The position numbers and the translations under genes were made by a program. This document shows positions 1 to 8,123 of a stretch of DNA of 64,000 nucleotides, piece by piece. Each line of letters starts with the position of its first letter. The first letter of the stretch is position 1. The notes under the pieces are model-generated. The model ran no database searches, was not told the DNA's origin, and saw only the letters and a program-made list of their open reading frames with translations. Location of the stretch: positions 424,719 to 488,718 of the forward strand of contig NZ_BMNK01000004.1 of NCBI RefSeq assembly GCF_014646515.1. Direction: 5' to 3'. Origin of the DNA: Nonomuraea glycinis (lineage in GTDB: Bacteria; Actinomycetota; Actinomycetes; Streptosporangiales; Streptosporangiaceae).

Positions 1-578
1 TCGACGTGCTGGACAGCGAGGCGGTCCGGGCGTGCGCCGACGAGATCGCCGCCGACGTGCTGGTGTTCACCGCCGCCACCAACGTGCGCAAGCGGCTGCT
101 GGACTACTCGGGCGAGGAGTTCGACCGGGTCGTGCAGCTCAACCTGCGCGCCTCGTTCGACGTGCTCCGGGCTTTCGGCGCGGGCATGGTGGCGCGGGGC
201 AGCGGCTCGATCATCGGCTTCGCGTCCATCCGCGCCTCGGTGACCGAGCCCGGCCAGAGCGTCTACTCGGCGACGAAGGCCGGGCTCGTGCAGCTGCTGC
301 GGACCGCGGCGGCCGAGTTCGGCCCGCACGGGGTGCGGGTCAACGCGATCGCGCCGGGCGTGGTGGAGACGCCGCTGACCCAGCAGATCAAGAACAACCC
401 CGGCTGGTACGACGCGTACGCGGCCAAGAGCGCGCTCGGCCGCTGGGCCACCGCCGAGGAGATGGCCGGGGCGGTGGTCTACCTGGCCGGTGACGCCGCG
501 AGCTTCGTCACCGGCTCGGTGCTCTACGTGGACGGCGGCTGGACCGCCGTGGACGGCCGCTTCGACCCGCCCCGCTGA
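1..578 (+). CDS. SDR family oxidoreductase, C-terminal part (5' end outside window)
   Basis: The frame is open from the left edge, so the N-terminal NAD(P)-binding TGxxxGIG segment is missing from view. What remains is the C-terminal two thirds of a classical short-chain dehydrogenase: an N-N/T-A-T-like strand (FTAATN), the catalytic Ser strand (IIGFASIRAS), the catalytic Tyr-Lys pair in YSATKAG, the PGVVETPLT cofactor loop, and the usual end with VTGSVLYVDGGW. Such enzymes oxidise or reduce sugar and alcohol carbonyls in the cytoplasm. It converges on the aldonate-type dehydratase gene, with only 4 bases between the two stop codons. A sugar or aldonate dehydrogenase role is an inference from that neighbour. 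Confidence 0.9.
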   Translation, partial: DVLDSEAVRACADEIAADVLVFTAATNVRKRLLDYSGEEFDRVVQLNLRASFDVLRAFGAGMVARGSGSIIGFASIRASVTEPGQSVYSATKAGLVQLLRTAAAEFGPHGVRVNAIAPGVVETPLTQQIKNNPGWYDAYAAKSALGRWATAEEMAGAVVYLAGDAASFVTGSVLYVDGGWTAVDGRFDPPR

Positions 579-582
579 GCCG

Positions 583-1422
583 TCAGCCGATCTCCAGGGC
601 GGGCAGCACGTCGTTGGCGAGCGTCCCGACCCCGTCGACCCGGATTTGCACCCGGTCGCCGGGCGTCAGGGTGAAGTCCTGGCCGGGCACCAGGCCGGTG
701 CCGGTGGACAGGATGACGCCTCGGGGGTAGCGGTCCGCCCGGAAGAGGTAGCCGACCAGATCGTCGAGGCGGCGGTGCAGCTGGCCGGTGCCGGAGGTGC
801 CCTCCCAGGCGACCTCGCCGCCACGGAAGATCGTCATCTCGATCTCCAGGGCGTACGGGTCGGGGATCTCCCAGGCGGGACGGATGCCGGGGCCGAGCGC
901 GGTGGCGCCGGCGAACATCTTGGCCTGCGGCAGGTAGAGCGGGTTCTCGCCCTCGATGGAGCGGGAGCTGACGTCGTCGCAGACGGTGTAGCCGGCGATC
1001 TCGCCGCCGGCCGTGACCACCACGGCCAGCTCCGGCTCGGGGACGTCCCAGGTGGAGTCGGGCCGCACGCCGATGGCCTCGTCGTGCCCGCGCACCCGCC
1101 TGCCGATCGACTTGAAGAACAGCTCGGGGCGCTCGGCGTCGTAGACCCGCTGGTAGATGTCGGGCTCGGTGCTCTCCTCGACCCTGGCCTCGCGGGACTG
1201 CCGGTAGGTGACCCCGGCCGCCCACACCTCGGTGTCGGGGTCGACGGGCGCGCCGGGCGTCACCTCGTCGAACCGCTCGGCAGCGGTGTCGAGCAGCGTA
1301 CGGAAGTGAGCGAGATCGGCGGAGAGCGCGTCGCCGAGGGAGAAGCCGGCGGGCAGCGCGCGGTAGCCGTCCGCGGCGCGCACTGCCCAGCGGGAGGAAG
1401 AAGAGCAACGAACGAGGTGCAT
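583..1422 (-). CDS. FAH-superfamily 2-keto-3-deoxy-aldonate (arabinonate-type) dehydratase
   Basis: This 279-residue protein belongs to the fumarylacetoacetate hydrolase superfamily. It has the metal ligands of the fold in PEPEL (Glu129, Glu131) and Asp150 in VCDDVS. The segments WAAGVTYRQSREAR, IYQRVYDAERPELFFK and ENPLYLPQAK are characteristic of the archaeal/bacterial 2-keto-3-deoxy-D-arabinonate dehydratase branch (KdaD) rather than true fumarylacetoacetases. That enzyme makes 2,5-dioxopentanoate in oxidative pentose catabolism. I chose the ATG at 1422 because AGGAAGG lies about 6 bases upstream; the frame stays open further but without a better ribosome site. The exact substrate is inferred from remembered family motifs. 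Confidence 0.8.
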   Translation of the reverse strand: MHLVRCSSSSRWAVRAADGYRALPAGFSLGDALSADLAHFRTLLDTAAERFDEVTPGAPVDPDTEVWAAGVTYRQSREARVEESTEPDIYQRVYDAERPELFFKSIGRRVRGHDEAIGVRPDSTWDVPEPELAVVVTAGGEIAGYTVCDDVSSRSIEGENPLYLPQAKMFAGATALGPGIRPAWEIPDPYALEIEMTIFRGGEVAWEGTSGTGQLHRRLDDLVGYLFRADRYPRGVILSTGTGLVPGQDFTLTPGDRVQIRVDGVGTLANDVLPALEIG

Positions 1423-1470
1423 GAGCGCCTTCCTGGAGAACTGCGGGGGCAGGCGCGCCCTGGTGAGGCT

Positions 1471-1508
1471 CGCCACTGTCCGGCAGCCTACTCAAGCCGA
1501 CAGTGGCG
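1471..1508. terminator. Hairpin between CHAP gene and dehydratase gene
   Basis: CGCCACTGTC (1471-1480) and GACAGTGGCG (1499-1508) form a perfect 10-bp stem with an 18-nt loop. It lies 25 bases past the stop of the minus-strand CHAP gene, which fits a terminator without a U-tract. It also lies about 50 bases upstream of the dehydratase start, so it could instead be an operator for that gene. Confidence 0.55.
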
Positions 1509-1532
1509 TCCTGCGGGTGGTGGGCCCGGGGG

Positions 1533-2189
1533 TCAGGCCGCGTACTCGGGGTAGCCGTAGCCGGCGACCTGCGAGGTGGGCCGGACCCGCTCCTCGACCT
1601 TGCCGTTGCCGGTGTTGCCCTCGATCGTGGTGATCGTGCCGTCGCCGTTGTCCTTCTTGACCAGGCCGACGTGGTCGATGCCGCTGATGTCCTTGGCGCC
1701 GTTCCAGTCGAAGAAGACCACGGAGCCGGGCTTGGCCTCGCCGCCCCAGCGGTTGTTGTCCTTGAACCAGCCGGCGTAGGTGACGGTGTAGGCGTCCCAG
1801 CCGACCGAGGCGCGGGCGCCGGCCTTCTCGCCGACCCAGGAGACGAACATCGCGCACCACGGGGCGTTGGCGTACAGCGCGGGCTGGCCGCCGCCGTCAC
1901 GGGCGAGCGTCTCGCCCGCGCGCGGGGAGGACATGTACCAGCTGTGGTACGGCGTGCCGCCGCCTGCCGCGTTCTCCTTGACGCCGATCTGGGACTCGGC
2001 GACCCGCAGCACGCTCTGCGTGCTGACCTTGCCGGCCTGGGCGGCGGGAACGGGCTTCTGCTGCGACGGGAGCTCTGCCGCCATGGCGGAGGTGCCGCCC
2101 AGGGTGGCGCCTGCGGCGACGCTCAGTCCAAGAGCGAAAGTGACGATGTTGGACCGGCTGGAGGCGCGCTTGAAGATGTTGTTTGCCAT
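1533..2189 (-). CDS. Secreted CHAP-domain peptidoglycan hydrolase
   Basis: The 218-residue protein starts with a basic stretch and hydrophobic core typical of a Sec signal peptide, with likely cleavage after AMA near residue 38. The mature part is a CHAP (cysteine/histidine amidase-peptidase) domain: Cys112 in APWCAMF and His173 in GIDHVG are the catalytic pair, and the end of the domain carries the ITTIEGNTG strand. CHAP proteins cut amide bonds in peptidoglycan stem peptides. A c-di-AMP riboswitch-like leader precedes it, as known for other actinobacterial cell wall hydrolases such as Rpf and NlpC/P60 proteins. Expression is therefore probably tied to osmotic and wall homeostasis or spore germination. 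Confidence 0.9.
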   Translation of the reverse strand: MANNIFKRASSRSNIVTFALGLSVAAGATLGGTSAMAAELPSQQKPVPAAQAGKVSTQSVLRVAESQIGVKENAAGGGTPYHSWYMSSPRAGETLARDGGGQPALYANAPWCAMFVSWVGEKAGARASVGWDAYTVTYAGWFKDNNRWGGEAKPGSVVFFDWNGAKDISGIDHVGLVKKDNGDGTITTIEGNTGNGKVEERVRPTSQVAGYGYPEYAA

Positions 2190-2216
2190 TCTGAGAGGGT
2201 GCTCCTTGCTTCCATG

Positions 2217-2340
2217 CCGCCTACCGGGTTAGCTGACGGGTTCGGGCGTGGAAGTGCCCTACGGATGCCTCAGGAGAGAGCAACCGATTCACCCCGGAAT
2301 TACGTGGGTCCCCGGTTTCGCGATAACGCGGATTCGGCGG
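2217..2340 (-). promoter_or_regulatory. c-di-AMP (ydaO/yuaA) riboswitch in CHAP leader
   Basis: Read on the minus strand, the leader holds the conserved ydaO blocks in order: CCGCCGAATCCGCG, GGGGACCCACG, GGGGTGAATCGG, GTAGGGCAC, and finally CCCGAACCCGTCAGC followed by TAACCCGGTAGGCGG. The closing P1 helix pairs CCGCC (2336-2340) with GGCGG (2217-2221). The element ends about 28 bases before the CHAP start. In actinobacteria this aptamer usually switches off cell-wall hydrolase genes when c-di-AMP is high. I identified it by remembered consensus, not by a covariance search. Confidence 0.9.
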
Positions 2341-2349
2341 CCGCGTCGC

Positions 2350-2375
2350 ACCTGTGATCGAACATTCGCACAGGT
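2350..2375. promoter_or_regulatory. Inverted repeat upstream of the riboswitch
   Basis: ACCTGTG (2350-2356) and CACAGGT (2369-2375) form a 7-bp inverted repeat with a 12-base centre, just upstream of the aptamer on the promoter side of the CHAP gene. It may be an operator or part of the promoter region; no regulator can be assigned. The direct repeat CGGATGCCTCA also occurs at about 2261 and 2442. Confidence 0.35.
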
Positions 2376-2505
2376 CAGACGCGGTCTCGGCGGTGTGCAG
2401 TGCATCGGTCACGCGGGTAATGAAAATCCCTGGCGTGTACCTCGGATGCCTCAAAGGTAAGTGAACGGTATGGAACGATGCAAGTGACGGACTTGACTCC
2501 CCCTC

Positions 2506-2532
2506 GGGATCCCCTGTGGCACAAGGGATCCC
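2506..2532. terminator. Putative terminator downstream of the aldehyde dehydrogenase
   Basis: GGGATCCC occurs at 2506-2513 and again at 2525-2532. Each copy is itself palindromic, and together they make an 8-bp stem with an 11-base loop. It lies about 100 bases past the end of the minus-strand aldehyde dehydrogenase, the last gene of the peptide operon, and separates it from the CHAP leader. No other gene is visible between 2341 and 2629. Confidence 0.5.
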
Positions 2533-2629
2533 TGCCCCATTTCTTTACCTTTCCGGGCGTTTGAAGGGGGAGAAATCGGCCCTCCCGGCATGGTCCTCGG
2601 GCCGGCGAAGAGGCAGTGAGCGGGTGCGC

Positions 2630-4078
2630 TCAGGGCCGGATGATGGCCATCCGGGTGACGGTGAACTCCTCGATGGCGAAGCGCGGGCCCTCCCGGCCGA
2701 TGCCGGAGTCCTTGACGCCGCCGTACGGCATGTTGTCCGCCCGGAAGCCCGGCGCCTCGTTCACCACCACTCCCCCGGCCTCGATGCGCTCGATCGCCGC
2801 GAACGCCGTGGCCAGGGACCGGGTGAAGACCGAGGCGTGCAGGCCGTACCGGGAGGCGTTGACCGTGGCGAAGGCGGTGTCCAGGTCGGGCACCGGCCGT
2901 ACGCACACCACGGGACCGAAGATCTCCTCGTCCCAGGCGGCGGCCCCGCCGGGCACGTCGGCCAGCACGGTCGGCGCGATGGCCCGGCCGTCGCGCACGC
3001 CGCCGGTGACGAGCCTGGCCCCGGAGCCGTCGATCCAGTCCAGCACCCGGTCGGTCGCCGCCGGGTCGATGAGCGGTGCCACCCGCGTCTCCGGCGAGCG
3101 CGGATCGCCCACGACCACGTCCTTCATGCGCGCGGCCAGCAGGTCGAGGAACTCCTCGTGCGCCGCCTCCTCGACCAGCACCCGCTGCACCGAGATGCAC
3201 GCCTGTCCCGAGGCGTAGTAGCCGCCGCGCACCACGGCGTCGGCGGCGGCCTCCAGGTCGGCGTCGGCGGCCACCACGAGGGCGGCGTTCGAGCCCAGCT
3301 CCAGCAGTACCTTGGTGGGGGCGGCGGCGCGGGCGATGGCGTGCCCGGCGGCGGCCGAGCCGGTGAACGACACGGCGCCGATCCGCGGGTCCTCCACCAG
3401 CGTGCGGCCGACCGCCACGTCCCCGGTGACGAGCTGCACCGCGGCGGCGGGCAGCGCGCCCGCCGAGCGCAGCAGATGCACCAGCCAGAGCGTGGCCAGC
3501 GGCGTCGCGGGAGCCGGCTTGACGATCACCGGGCAACCGGCCGCCACCGCCGGAGCGATCTTGTGCGCGGCCAGCAGCAGCGGATAGTTGAAGCCGGTGA
3601 TCCCGGCCACCACGCCGATGGGCCGCCGCGTCCAGAACCCGATCAGCCCCTCCCCCGACGGCAGCAGGTCCAGCGGCACCGTCTCACCGTGCAGCCGGGC
3701 CACCTCCTCGGCGGCGGTGGCCAGGGTGACGAGCGTGCGCGCCACCTCGACCCGGCAGTCCACCAGCGGCTTGCCGGTCTCCAGCACGAGCAGCCGCTCG
3801 AACTCCGCCCGCCGCTCGGCGAGCGCGTCGTGCGCGCTCGTCAGCGCGGCGCGGCGCGCGTGCGACGGCAGCGCGGCCATCGCGGGCGCGACCGCGAGCG
3901 CCTCCTCCACGGCCCGCGCCGCCAGCGCCGCGTCCCCCACGGGCGCGCTCATCACGACCGAGCCGTCGTACGGGAAGATCACGTCACTGTACGCCGGAGC
4001 CTCGGCCCAGCCGTCCCCGACCGGAAGCCCGGCCGGCCAGGAGCCTGCGAACGTCACTGTTCCCCCTTGATCAGTCAT
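2630..4078 (-). CDS. NAD(P)-dependent aldehyde dehydrogenase (succinate-semialdehyde type)
   Basis: This 482-residue protein has the full ALDH layout: the GFNYP segment with catalytic Asn164, FTGS cofactor loop (238-241), general base Glu260 in LLELGSNAALV and nucleophile Cys294 in SGQACISVQR. Members oxidise aldehydes, often omega-oxo acids, to carboxylates using NAD(P)+. The ATG at 4078 overlaps the stop of the upstream P1 peptidase gene as ATGA, so translation is coupled. It is the last gene of the eight-gene peptide operon. That position suggests it clears an aldehyde made from the imported compound. The open frame continues far upstream but only over the neighbouring gene. Confidence 0.9.
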   Translation of the reverse strand: MTDQGGTVTFAGSWPAGLPVGDGWAEAPAYSDVIFPYDGSVVMSAPVGDAALAARAVEEALAVAPAMAALPSHARRAALTSAHDALAERRAEFERLLVLETGKPLVDCRVEVARTLVTLATAAEEVARLHGETVPLDLLPSGEGLIGFWTRRPIGVVAGITGFNYPLLLAAHKIAPAVAAGCPVIVKPAPATPLATLWLVHLLRSAGALPAAAVQLVTGDVAVGRTLVEDPRIGAVSFTGSAAAGHAIARAAAPTKVLLELGSNAALVVAADADLEAAADAVVRGGYYASGQACISVQRVLVEEAAHEEFLDLLAARMKDVVVGDPRSPETRVAPLIDPAATDRVLDWIDGSGARLVTGGVRDGRAIAPTVLADVPGGAAAWDEEIFGPVVCVRPVPDLDTAFATVNASRYGLHASVFTRSLATAFAAIERIEAGGVVVNEAPGFRADNMPYGGVKDSGIGREGPRFAIEEFTVTRMAIIRP

Positions 4079-5265
4079 GGCGTTCGCCGAAGGGCGCTCG
4101 GGAACGCGTCGAGATAGGCGGGCGCGTCCGCGCGCCCGGTCGCGGCCAGCACCGCGTGCGCCACGGCCCGGCTGAACGCATCGGCCCCGGCCGCGAGCAG
4201 GTCGTGCAGATACGCTCCGTCGGGCGCCGCGCCGTCTCCAGGGGCGCCGGCTGCCGGAGTGGTGACCGGGCGGGATCCGTACAGGGTCGGCTCGGGTCGC
4301 GGTGGGGGCAGCGCGCAGGTGGAGACGGCGAAGATGGTGTCGCCGTCGACCATGGTGTGCGCGGGCCGGATGGCGCGGGCGAGCCCGTCGTGCGCGACCC
4401 CGGCGAGCTTGCCGCACTGCGCCTTGGTGAGGGTCAGGTCGGTGGCGACGACGCCGATGGTGGTGTTGAGCGAGGTCACCCCGGCGGGCCGCCAGACGGC
4501 GACCTCCTCCGCCGACGGCTCACCCAGGTGGTCGAACTCGCCGGGGAGTCCGTAGCGGGTGCCGGACAGGACCCCGCTGCCCGGATCCAGGACGGACCCG
4601 GCGGCGTTGACCACCGCCAGCGCGGCCACGGTCACCCCCGAGGGCAGCACGACACTCGCGGTCCCGACACCCCCGGCAAGCCCACCCGCCACGGCCCCGG
4701 TCCCGGCCCCGACAGACCCGTTCAGTCCGCCCGAAAACCCACCGCAGGCCGCGTGGCCATCAGGGCCGTCCACTTGGAAGGACGTGGCCGCATGGACATC
4801 GGGGCCGTCCACTTGGAGGGAGGTGGCCGCGTCGTAGGCGGCGTGGCCGAAGGCGGCGTCCGGGGTGGCGCGGAAGCGGCCGCCTCTGCCGAGGTCGTAG
4901 ATGACGGCGGCCGGCACGATGGGGACGACGCCGCCCTCCGCCGGGAAGCCGACGCCCCCGTCCGCGAGCCGGTCCATGACGCCGCAGGCCGCACTCAGCC
5001 CGTAGGCGCTGCCGCCCGACAGGACGATGGCGTGCACGCGCTCGATCAGGTTGCGCGGGTCCAAAAGCTCGGTCTCGCGGGTGCCGGGGGCCGCGCCCCG
5101 CACGTCCACCCCGGCCACCATGCCGCCGGGCGGCGCCAGGACGACGGTGGTGCCGGTCAGGTAGCCGTCACCGGCCCGCTGAGCATGCCCGACCCGAAGC
5201 CCGGCGACGTCCCCCAGGGAGTTGGTCGGGCCAGGCCTGACCTGAGGAAACGACGGACCACTCAC
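4075..5265 (-). CDS. P1 family peptidase (DmpA / endo-type aminohexanoate hydrolase-like)
   Basis: This 396-residue N-terminal-nucleophile hydrolase starts at a GTG overlapping the upstream stop (GTGA). Early blocks PTNSLGDVAGLRVGH, GTTVVL and LSGGSAYGLSAA, then AVVNAAGSV, are family hallmarks. The sequence LNTTIGVVATD places the autoproteolytic Asn-Thr cut at about Asn267/Thr268; after processing Thr would be the catalytic nucleophile. Family members cleave L- or D-aminopeptides, beta-peptides or aminohexanoate (nylon) oligomers. An in-frame 13-residue tandem duplication (ATSLQVDGPDVHA then ATSFQVDGPDGHA) lies in a loop before the G-A-G-T-G stretch and is probably lineage specific. Substrate is unknown. 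Confidence 0.88.
   Translation of the reverse strand: MSGPSFPQVRPGPTNSLGDVAGLRVGHAQRAGDGYLTGTTVVLAPPGGMVAGVDVRGAAPGTRETELLDPRNLIERVHAIVLSGGSAYGLSAACGVMDRLADGGVGFPAEGGVVPIVPAAVIYDLGRGGRFRATPDAAFGHAAYDAATSLQVDGPDVHAATSFQVDGPDGHAACGGFSGGLNGSVGAGTGAVAGGLAGGVGTASVVLPSGVTVAALAVVNAAGSVLDPGSGVLSGTRYGLPGEFDHLGEPSAEEVAVWRPAGVTSLNTTIGVVATDLTLTKAQCGKLAGVAHDGLARAIRPAHTMVDGDTIFAVSTCALPPPRPEPTLYGSRPVTTPAAGAPGDGAAPDGAYLHDLLAAGADAFSRAVAHAVLAATGRADAPAYLDAFPSALRRTP
4763..4840. repeat. 39-bp in-frame tandem duplication inside the P1 peptidase gene
   Basis: GGGCCGTCCACTTGGA recurs with a 39-base period (4763 and 4802), flanked by further matching sequence (GTGGCCGC). Because 39 is divisible by three it adds 13 residues without breaking the frame. 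Confidence 0.85.
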
Positions 5266-6443
5266 CCCAGGCTCCGGGTCAGGAAGCGGCGGGCCGCTTC
5301 GGCGAAGACGCGGGTGCACTGGACGATCTCGGCCACCTCGACGTACTCGTCCGCCTGGTGGGCGATCCACTTGCCGCCGGGGCCGTACACGACGGAGGGG
5401 ATGCCGCCCCAGTGGGTGAGCACGGTGCCGTCGGTGGAGCCGGGGACCCCGCCGTAGACGGGCTCGGCGCCGGTGACGTCGCGGTGCGCGGCGGCGAGCG
5501 CGGCCACCACCGGGTCGCCGACGGGGACGTCCACGGGCGGCCGGTCGACCAGGACGGACACCTCGGCGGTGATTCCGTCCCAGGCGGCCAGGGCGGCGAC
5601 CCGGTCGGCGACCGCCTGATGCTCCAGGCCGGGGATGGTGCGCACGTCGATGAAGACGGAGGCGGTCGCGGGGATGACGTTGACCTGCTCCTCGGTGCCC
5701 GCGCGGACCACGGTGGGGGTCACGTACACCTCACCGAGATGCTCGTGGGCGGGGTGGCGGCTTTGCAGGTCCCGCTCCAGCGAACGCAACTCGGTCAGCA
5801 GCGCGCCGACCGCCTGGATGGGGTTGCGGCCGTGCTGCGGCATCGCGCCGTGCGCCATCTTGCCGGTGAAGTCGACCCGCAGCCGCAGCGCCCCCTTGGC
5901 GACGGCGCAGATCTCCCCGGCCTCGGGCTCGGCCACGATCGCGCCGTCCACGTCGGCGCCGAGCCCCTCGGCGACGAAGTGGTGGGCCCCCAGCATGAGA
6001 CCTTCCTCGTCGGCCAGCGCGCACACCTTGATCCGCCCCGGGAACGGTCCGGCCAGTTGCAGCGCCCGAGTGGCGTACAGGGTGGCGGCCAGGCCGGACT
6101 TCATGTCGGCGCTGCCCCGGCCCCACAGCCTGCCGTCGCGGATCTCGCCGCCGAACGGGTCCACCGTCCACGTGGACAGATCCCCTTCGGTAACGACGTC
6201 GGTGTGCCCCTCGAACATCAGCGTCGGCCCGTCCCCGCCGCCGCCCTCGACGACGGCGACCACGTTCGGCCGGCCGGGGGCGGCCTCGTACACGCCGGGC
6301 TGCCAGCCCCACTCGCGCATCTTGGCGGCGACCAGGTCGGCGGCGGCCTGCTCGCTGCGCCCGCGCGCCGGGTCGTTGGTGCTCGGCACACGGACCAGCG
6401 CCTGGGTGAACTCGACGACCCCGCGGGCGTCCACCTCGATCAC
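5262..6443 (-). CDS. M20 family metallopeptidase (ArgE/DapE type)
   Basis: This 393-residue cytoplasmic di-metal hydrolase has the M20 signature: His80 and the spacer Asp82 in FEGHTDVV, bridging Asp113 in GRGSADMKSG, catalytic Glu in ADEEG (146-147) and metal-binding Glu172 in AEPE, with the dimerisation domain in between. Members deacylate N-acyl amino acids or split dipeptides. The GTG start at 6443 overlaps the stop of the ABC ATPase gene and has GGAGGGA upstream. It sits between the peptide importer and the P1 peptidase, so it most likely trims the imported amide or peptide. Confidence 0.9.
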   Translation of the reverse strand: MIEVDARGVVEFTQALVRVPSTNDPARGRSEQAAADLVAAKMREWGWQPGVYEAAPGRPNVVAVVEGGGGDGPTLMFEGHTDVVTEGDLSTWTVDPFGGEIRDGRLWGRGSADMKSGLAATLYATRALQLAGPFPGRIKVCALADEEGLMLGAHHFVAEGLGADVDGAIVAEPEAGEICAVAKGALRLRVDFTGKMAHGAMPQHGRNPIQAVGALLTELRSLERDLQSRHPAHEHLGEVYVTPTVVRAGTEEQVNVIPATASVFIDVRTIPGLEHQAVADRVAALAAWDGITAEVSVLVDRPPVDVPVGDPVVAALAAAHRDVTGAEPVYGGVPGSTDGTVLTHWGGIPSVVYGPGGKWIAHQADEYVEVAEIVQCTRVFAEAARRFLTRSLG

Positions 6444-7240
6444 AGAAATCCCTCCAGCGTGGGTACGGCCCGCAGCAGCGTGCGCGTGTAGGCGTGGCGC
6501 GGCTCGGCCCAGATGTCGTCGACGGCTCCGGTCTCCACGATCTCGCCGCCGTTCATCACCGCGACCGTCTCGCAGACATGCCGTACGACGGACAGGTCGT
6601 GCGAGACGAAGACCAGGGTGAGGCCCAGCTCGTCGACCAGGTCGGCCAGCAGGTTGAGTATCTGCCCGCGTACGGACACGTCCAAGGCGCTGACCGGCTC
6701 GTCGGCGACCAGCACCTTGGGGCGGGGGGCGAGCGCGCGGGCGATGGCGATGCGCTGGCGCTGCCCGCCGGAGAACTGGTGCGGGTAGCGGTCGGCGGCG
6801 GAGGCGGGCAGCCCGACCTGGTCGAGCAGCTCGGCGACCCGCCCGCCGACGGGCTCGCCGAGGGCGACCAGCGGCTCGGCGACGAGGTCGCGCACCCGCA
6901 TCCGGGGGTCGAGCGAGCTCATCGGGTCCTGGAAGACGATCTGCAGGCTCTGCCGCAGGAAGCGCAGCCGCCGCTCCGGCCTGCCGGTGATCTCCTGGCC
7001 GTCGAAGCGGATGGACCCGCTGGTGGGCTGGTCGAGCGCGCACAGCAGGCGGAGCAGCGTGGACTTGCCGGAGCCGGACTCGCCGACGATGCCGAACCGT
7101 TCGCCGGCGCGCACGGTCAGCGACACGCCCCGCAGGGCGTGCACGGCCTCGCCCGCTCTGGTGAGGGAGGTGCGCGGCCGGTGGTAGACCCGGCTGAGGT
7201 CGCTAGCCTCGATCAGCGGGGTGCCGGCATGCGTGGGCAT
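6440..7240 (-). CDS. Peptide ABC transporter ATP-binding protein (DppF/OppF type)
   Basis: The 266-residue ATPase has Walker [10 protein letters not shown] (residues 53-61), signature FSGGQRQR, Walker B VLVADEP and switch His in VFVSHDLS. The early Y-H-R segment and length match the second ATPase of dipeptide/oligopeptide importers. It pairs with the DppD-like ATPase encoded just upstream. The ATG at 7240 has AGGAGAGGG upstream, so the 38-base overlap with the upstream gene appears real. Confidence 0.93.
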   Translation of the reverse strand: MPTHAGTPLIEASDLSRVYHRPRTSLTRAGEAVHALRGVSLTVRAGERFGIVGESGSGKSTLLRLLCALDQPTSGSIRFDGQEITGRPERRLRFLRQSLQIVFQDPMSSLDPRMRVRDLVAEPLVALGEPVGGRVAELLDQVGLPASAADRYPHQFSGGQRQRIAIARALAPRPKVLVADEPVSALDVSVRGQILNLLADLVDELGLTLVFVSHDLSVVRHVCETVAVMNGGEIVETGAVDDIWAEPRHAYTRTLLRAVPTLEGFL

Positions 7241-8123
7241 GACCCTCTCCTGTCAGCGCGGGTTCCTGCTCGCAGGCGGGGGTGGCGTGCGGGCAGCGGT
7301 TTGTGAAGACGCAGCCGTCGGGGAACTGGCCTGCCGCCGGGACGCTGCCGGCGATGACGGGCAGCCGGGTGCCGCGCGGGGTCAGCCGGGAGGCGGCCAG
7401 CAGGCCTTCGGTGTAGCGGTGCCGGGGGTTGCCGAAGACCTCGCGGATCGGGCCGCTCTCCACCACGCGCCCGCCGTACATGACCAGGACCCGCTCGCAC
7501 ACCGAGGCGACCACGGCCAGGTCGTGGGTGATGAACAGCAGCGCGGGCGCCACCTCGGCGATGAGGTCGAGCATCTGCTTCTGCACGGTCACGTCGAGCG
7601 CGGTGGTGGGCTCGTCGCAGATGAGCAGGCCGGGCTCGTTGGCCAGGGCGATGGCGAGCATGACGCGCTGGCGCTGGCCGCCGGAGAGCTGGTGGGGGTA
7701 GGCGCGGGCCACCTGTTCCGGCTGCGGCAGGCGTACCCGGCCGAGCAGTTCGACGGCGCGGGCGCGAGCCTGTCCGGCGGGCCTGCCGTGCAGGGTCATG
7801 ACCTCGGTGACCTGCGCGCCGACCCGCATGAGCGGGTTGAGCGCGGTCATCGGCTCCTGGAACACCATGGACACGTCCTGGCCGCGCAGCGCCTTCAGCC
7901 GCCGCTCGGGGACGCCCACCAGGTCGCGCTCGCCCAGCCGGGCGGCGCCGGCGGCGGTGACGCCCTCGGGCAGCAGGCCCATGAGCGACAGCGCGGTCAG
8001 CGACTTGCCCGAGCCGGACTCGCCGATCAGCCCGACCCGCTCGCCGGGCCCGATCTCGAACGACACGTCGCGGACCAGCTCGACCGAGCCGGCCCGGACG
8101 GTCAGTCCCTCAACGCTCAGCAC
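7203..8123 (-). CDS. Peptide ABC transporter ATP-binding protein (DppD/OppD type)
   Basis: This 306-residue ATPase has Walker A GESGSGKS, signature [12 protein letters not shown], Walker [13 protein letters not shown], and the C-terminal oligopeptide-transporter domain with conserved cysteines ([19 protein letters not shown]). Those cysteines bind an iron-sulfur cluster in some DppD proteins. The GTG at 8123 is preceded by AGGAGGA and overlaps the permease gene by 14 bases. It drives uptake together with the DppF-like partner. Confidence 0.93.
   Translation of the reverse strand: MLSVEGLTVRAGSVELVRDVSFEIGPGERVGLIGESGSGKSLTALSLMGLLPEGVTAAGAARLGERDLVGVPERRLKALRGQDVSMVFQEPMTALNPLMRVGAQVTEVMTLHGRPAGQARARAVELLGRVRLPQPEQVARAYPHQLSGGQRQRVMLAIALANEPGLLICDEPTTALDVTVQKQMLDLIAEVAPALLFITHDLAVVASVCERVLVMYGGRVVESGPIREVFGNPRHRYTEGLLAASRLTPRGTRLPVIAGSVPAAGQFPDGCVFTNRCPHATPACEQEPALTGEGHAHACRHPADRG

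Noticed and set aside
524-1900. Minus-strand frame of 458 codons spanning the dehydratase and CHAP genes
   Set aside because: It crosses two real genes in the wrong frame and is rich in Arg/Pro with no domain.
2350-2375. LexA/SOS box, because TCGAAC and an inverted repeat occur here
   Set aside because: Only one half of the TCGAAC-N4-GTTCGA pattern is present; the repeat arms are a different sequence.
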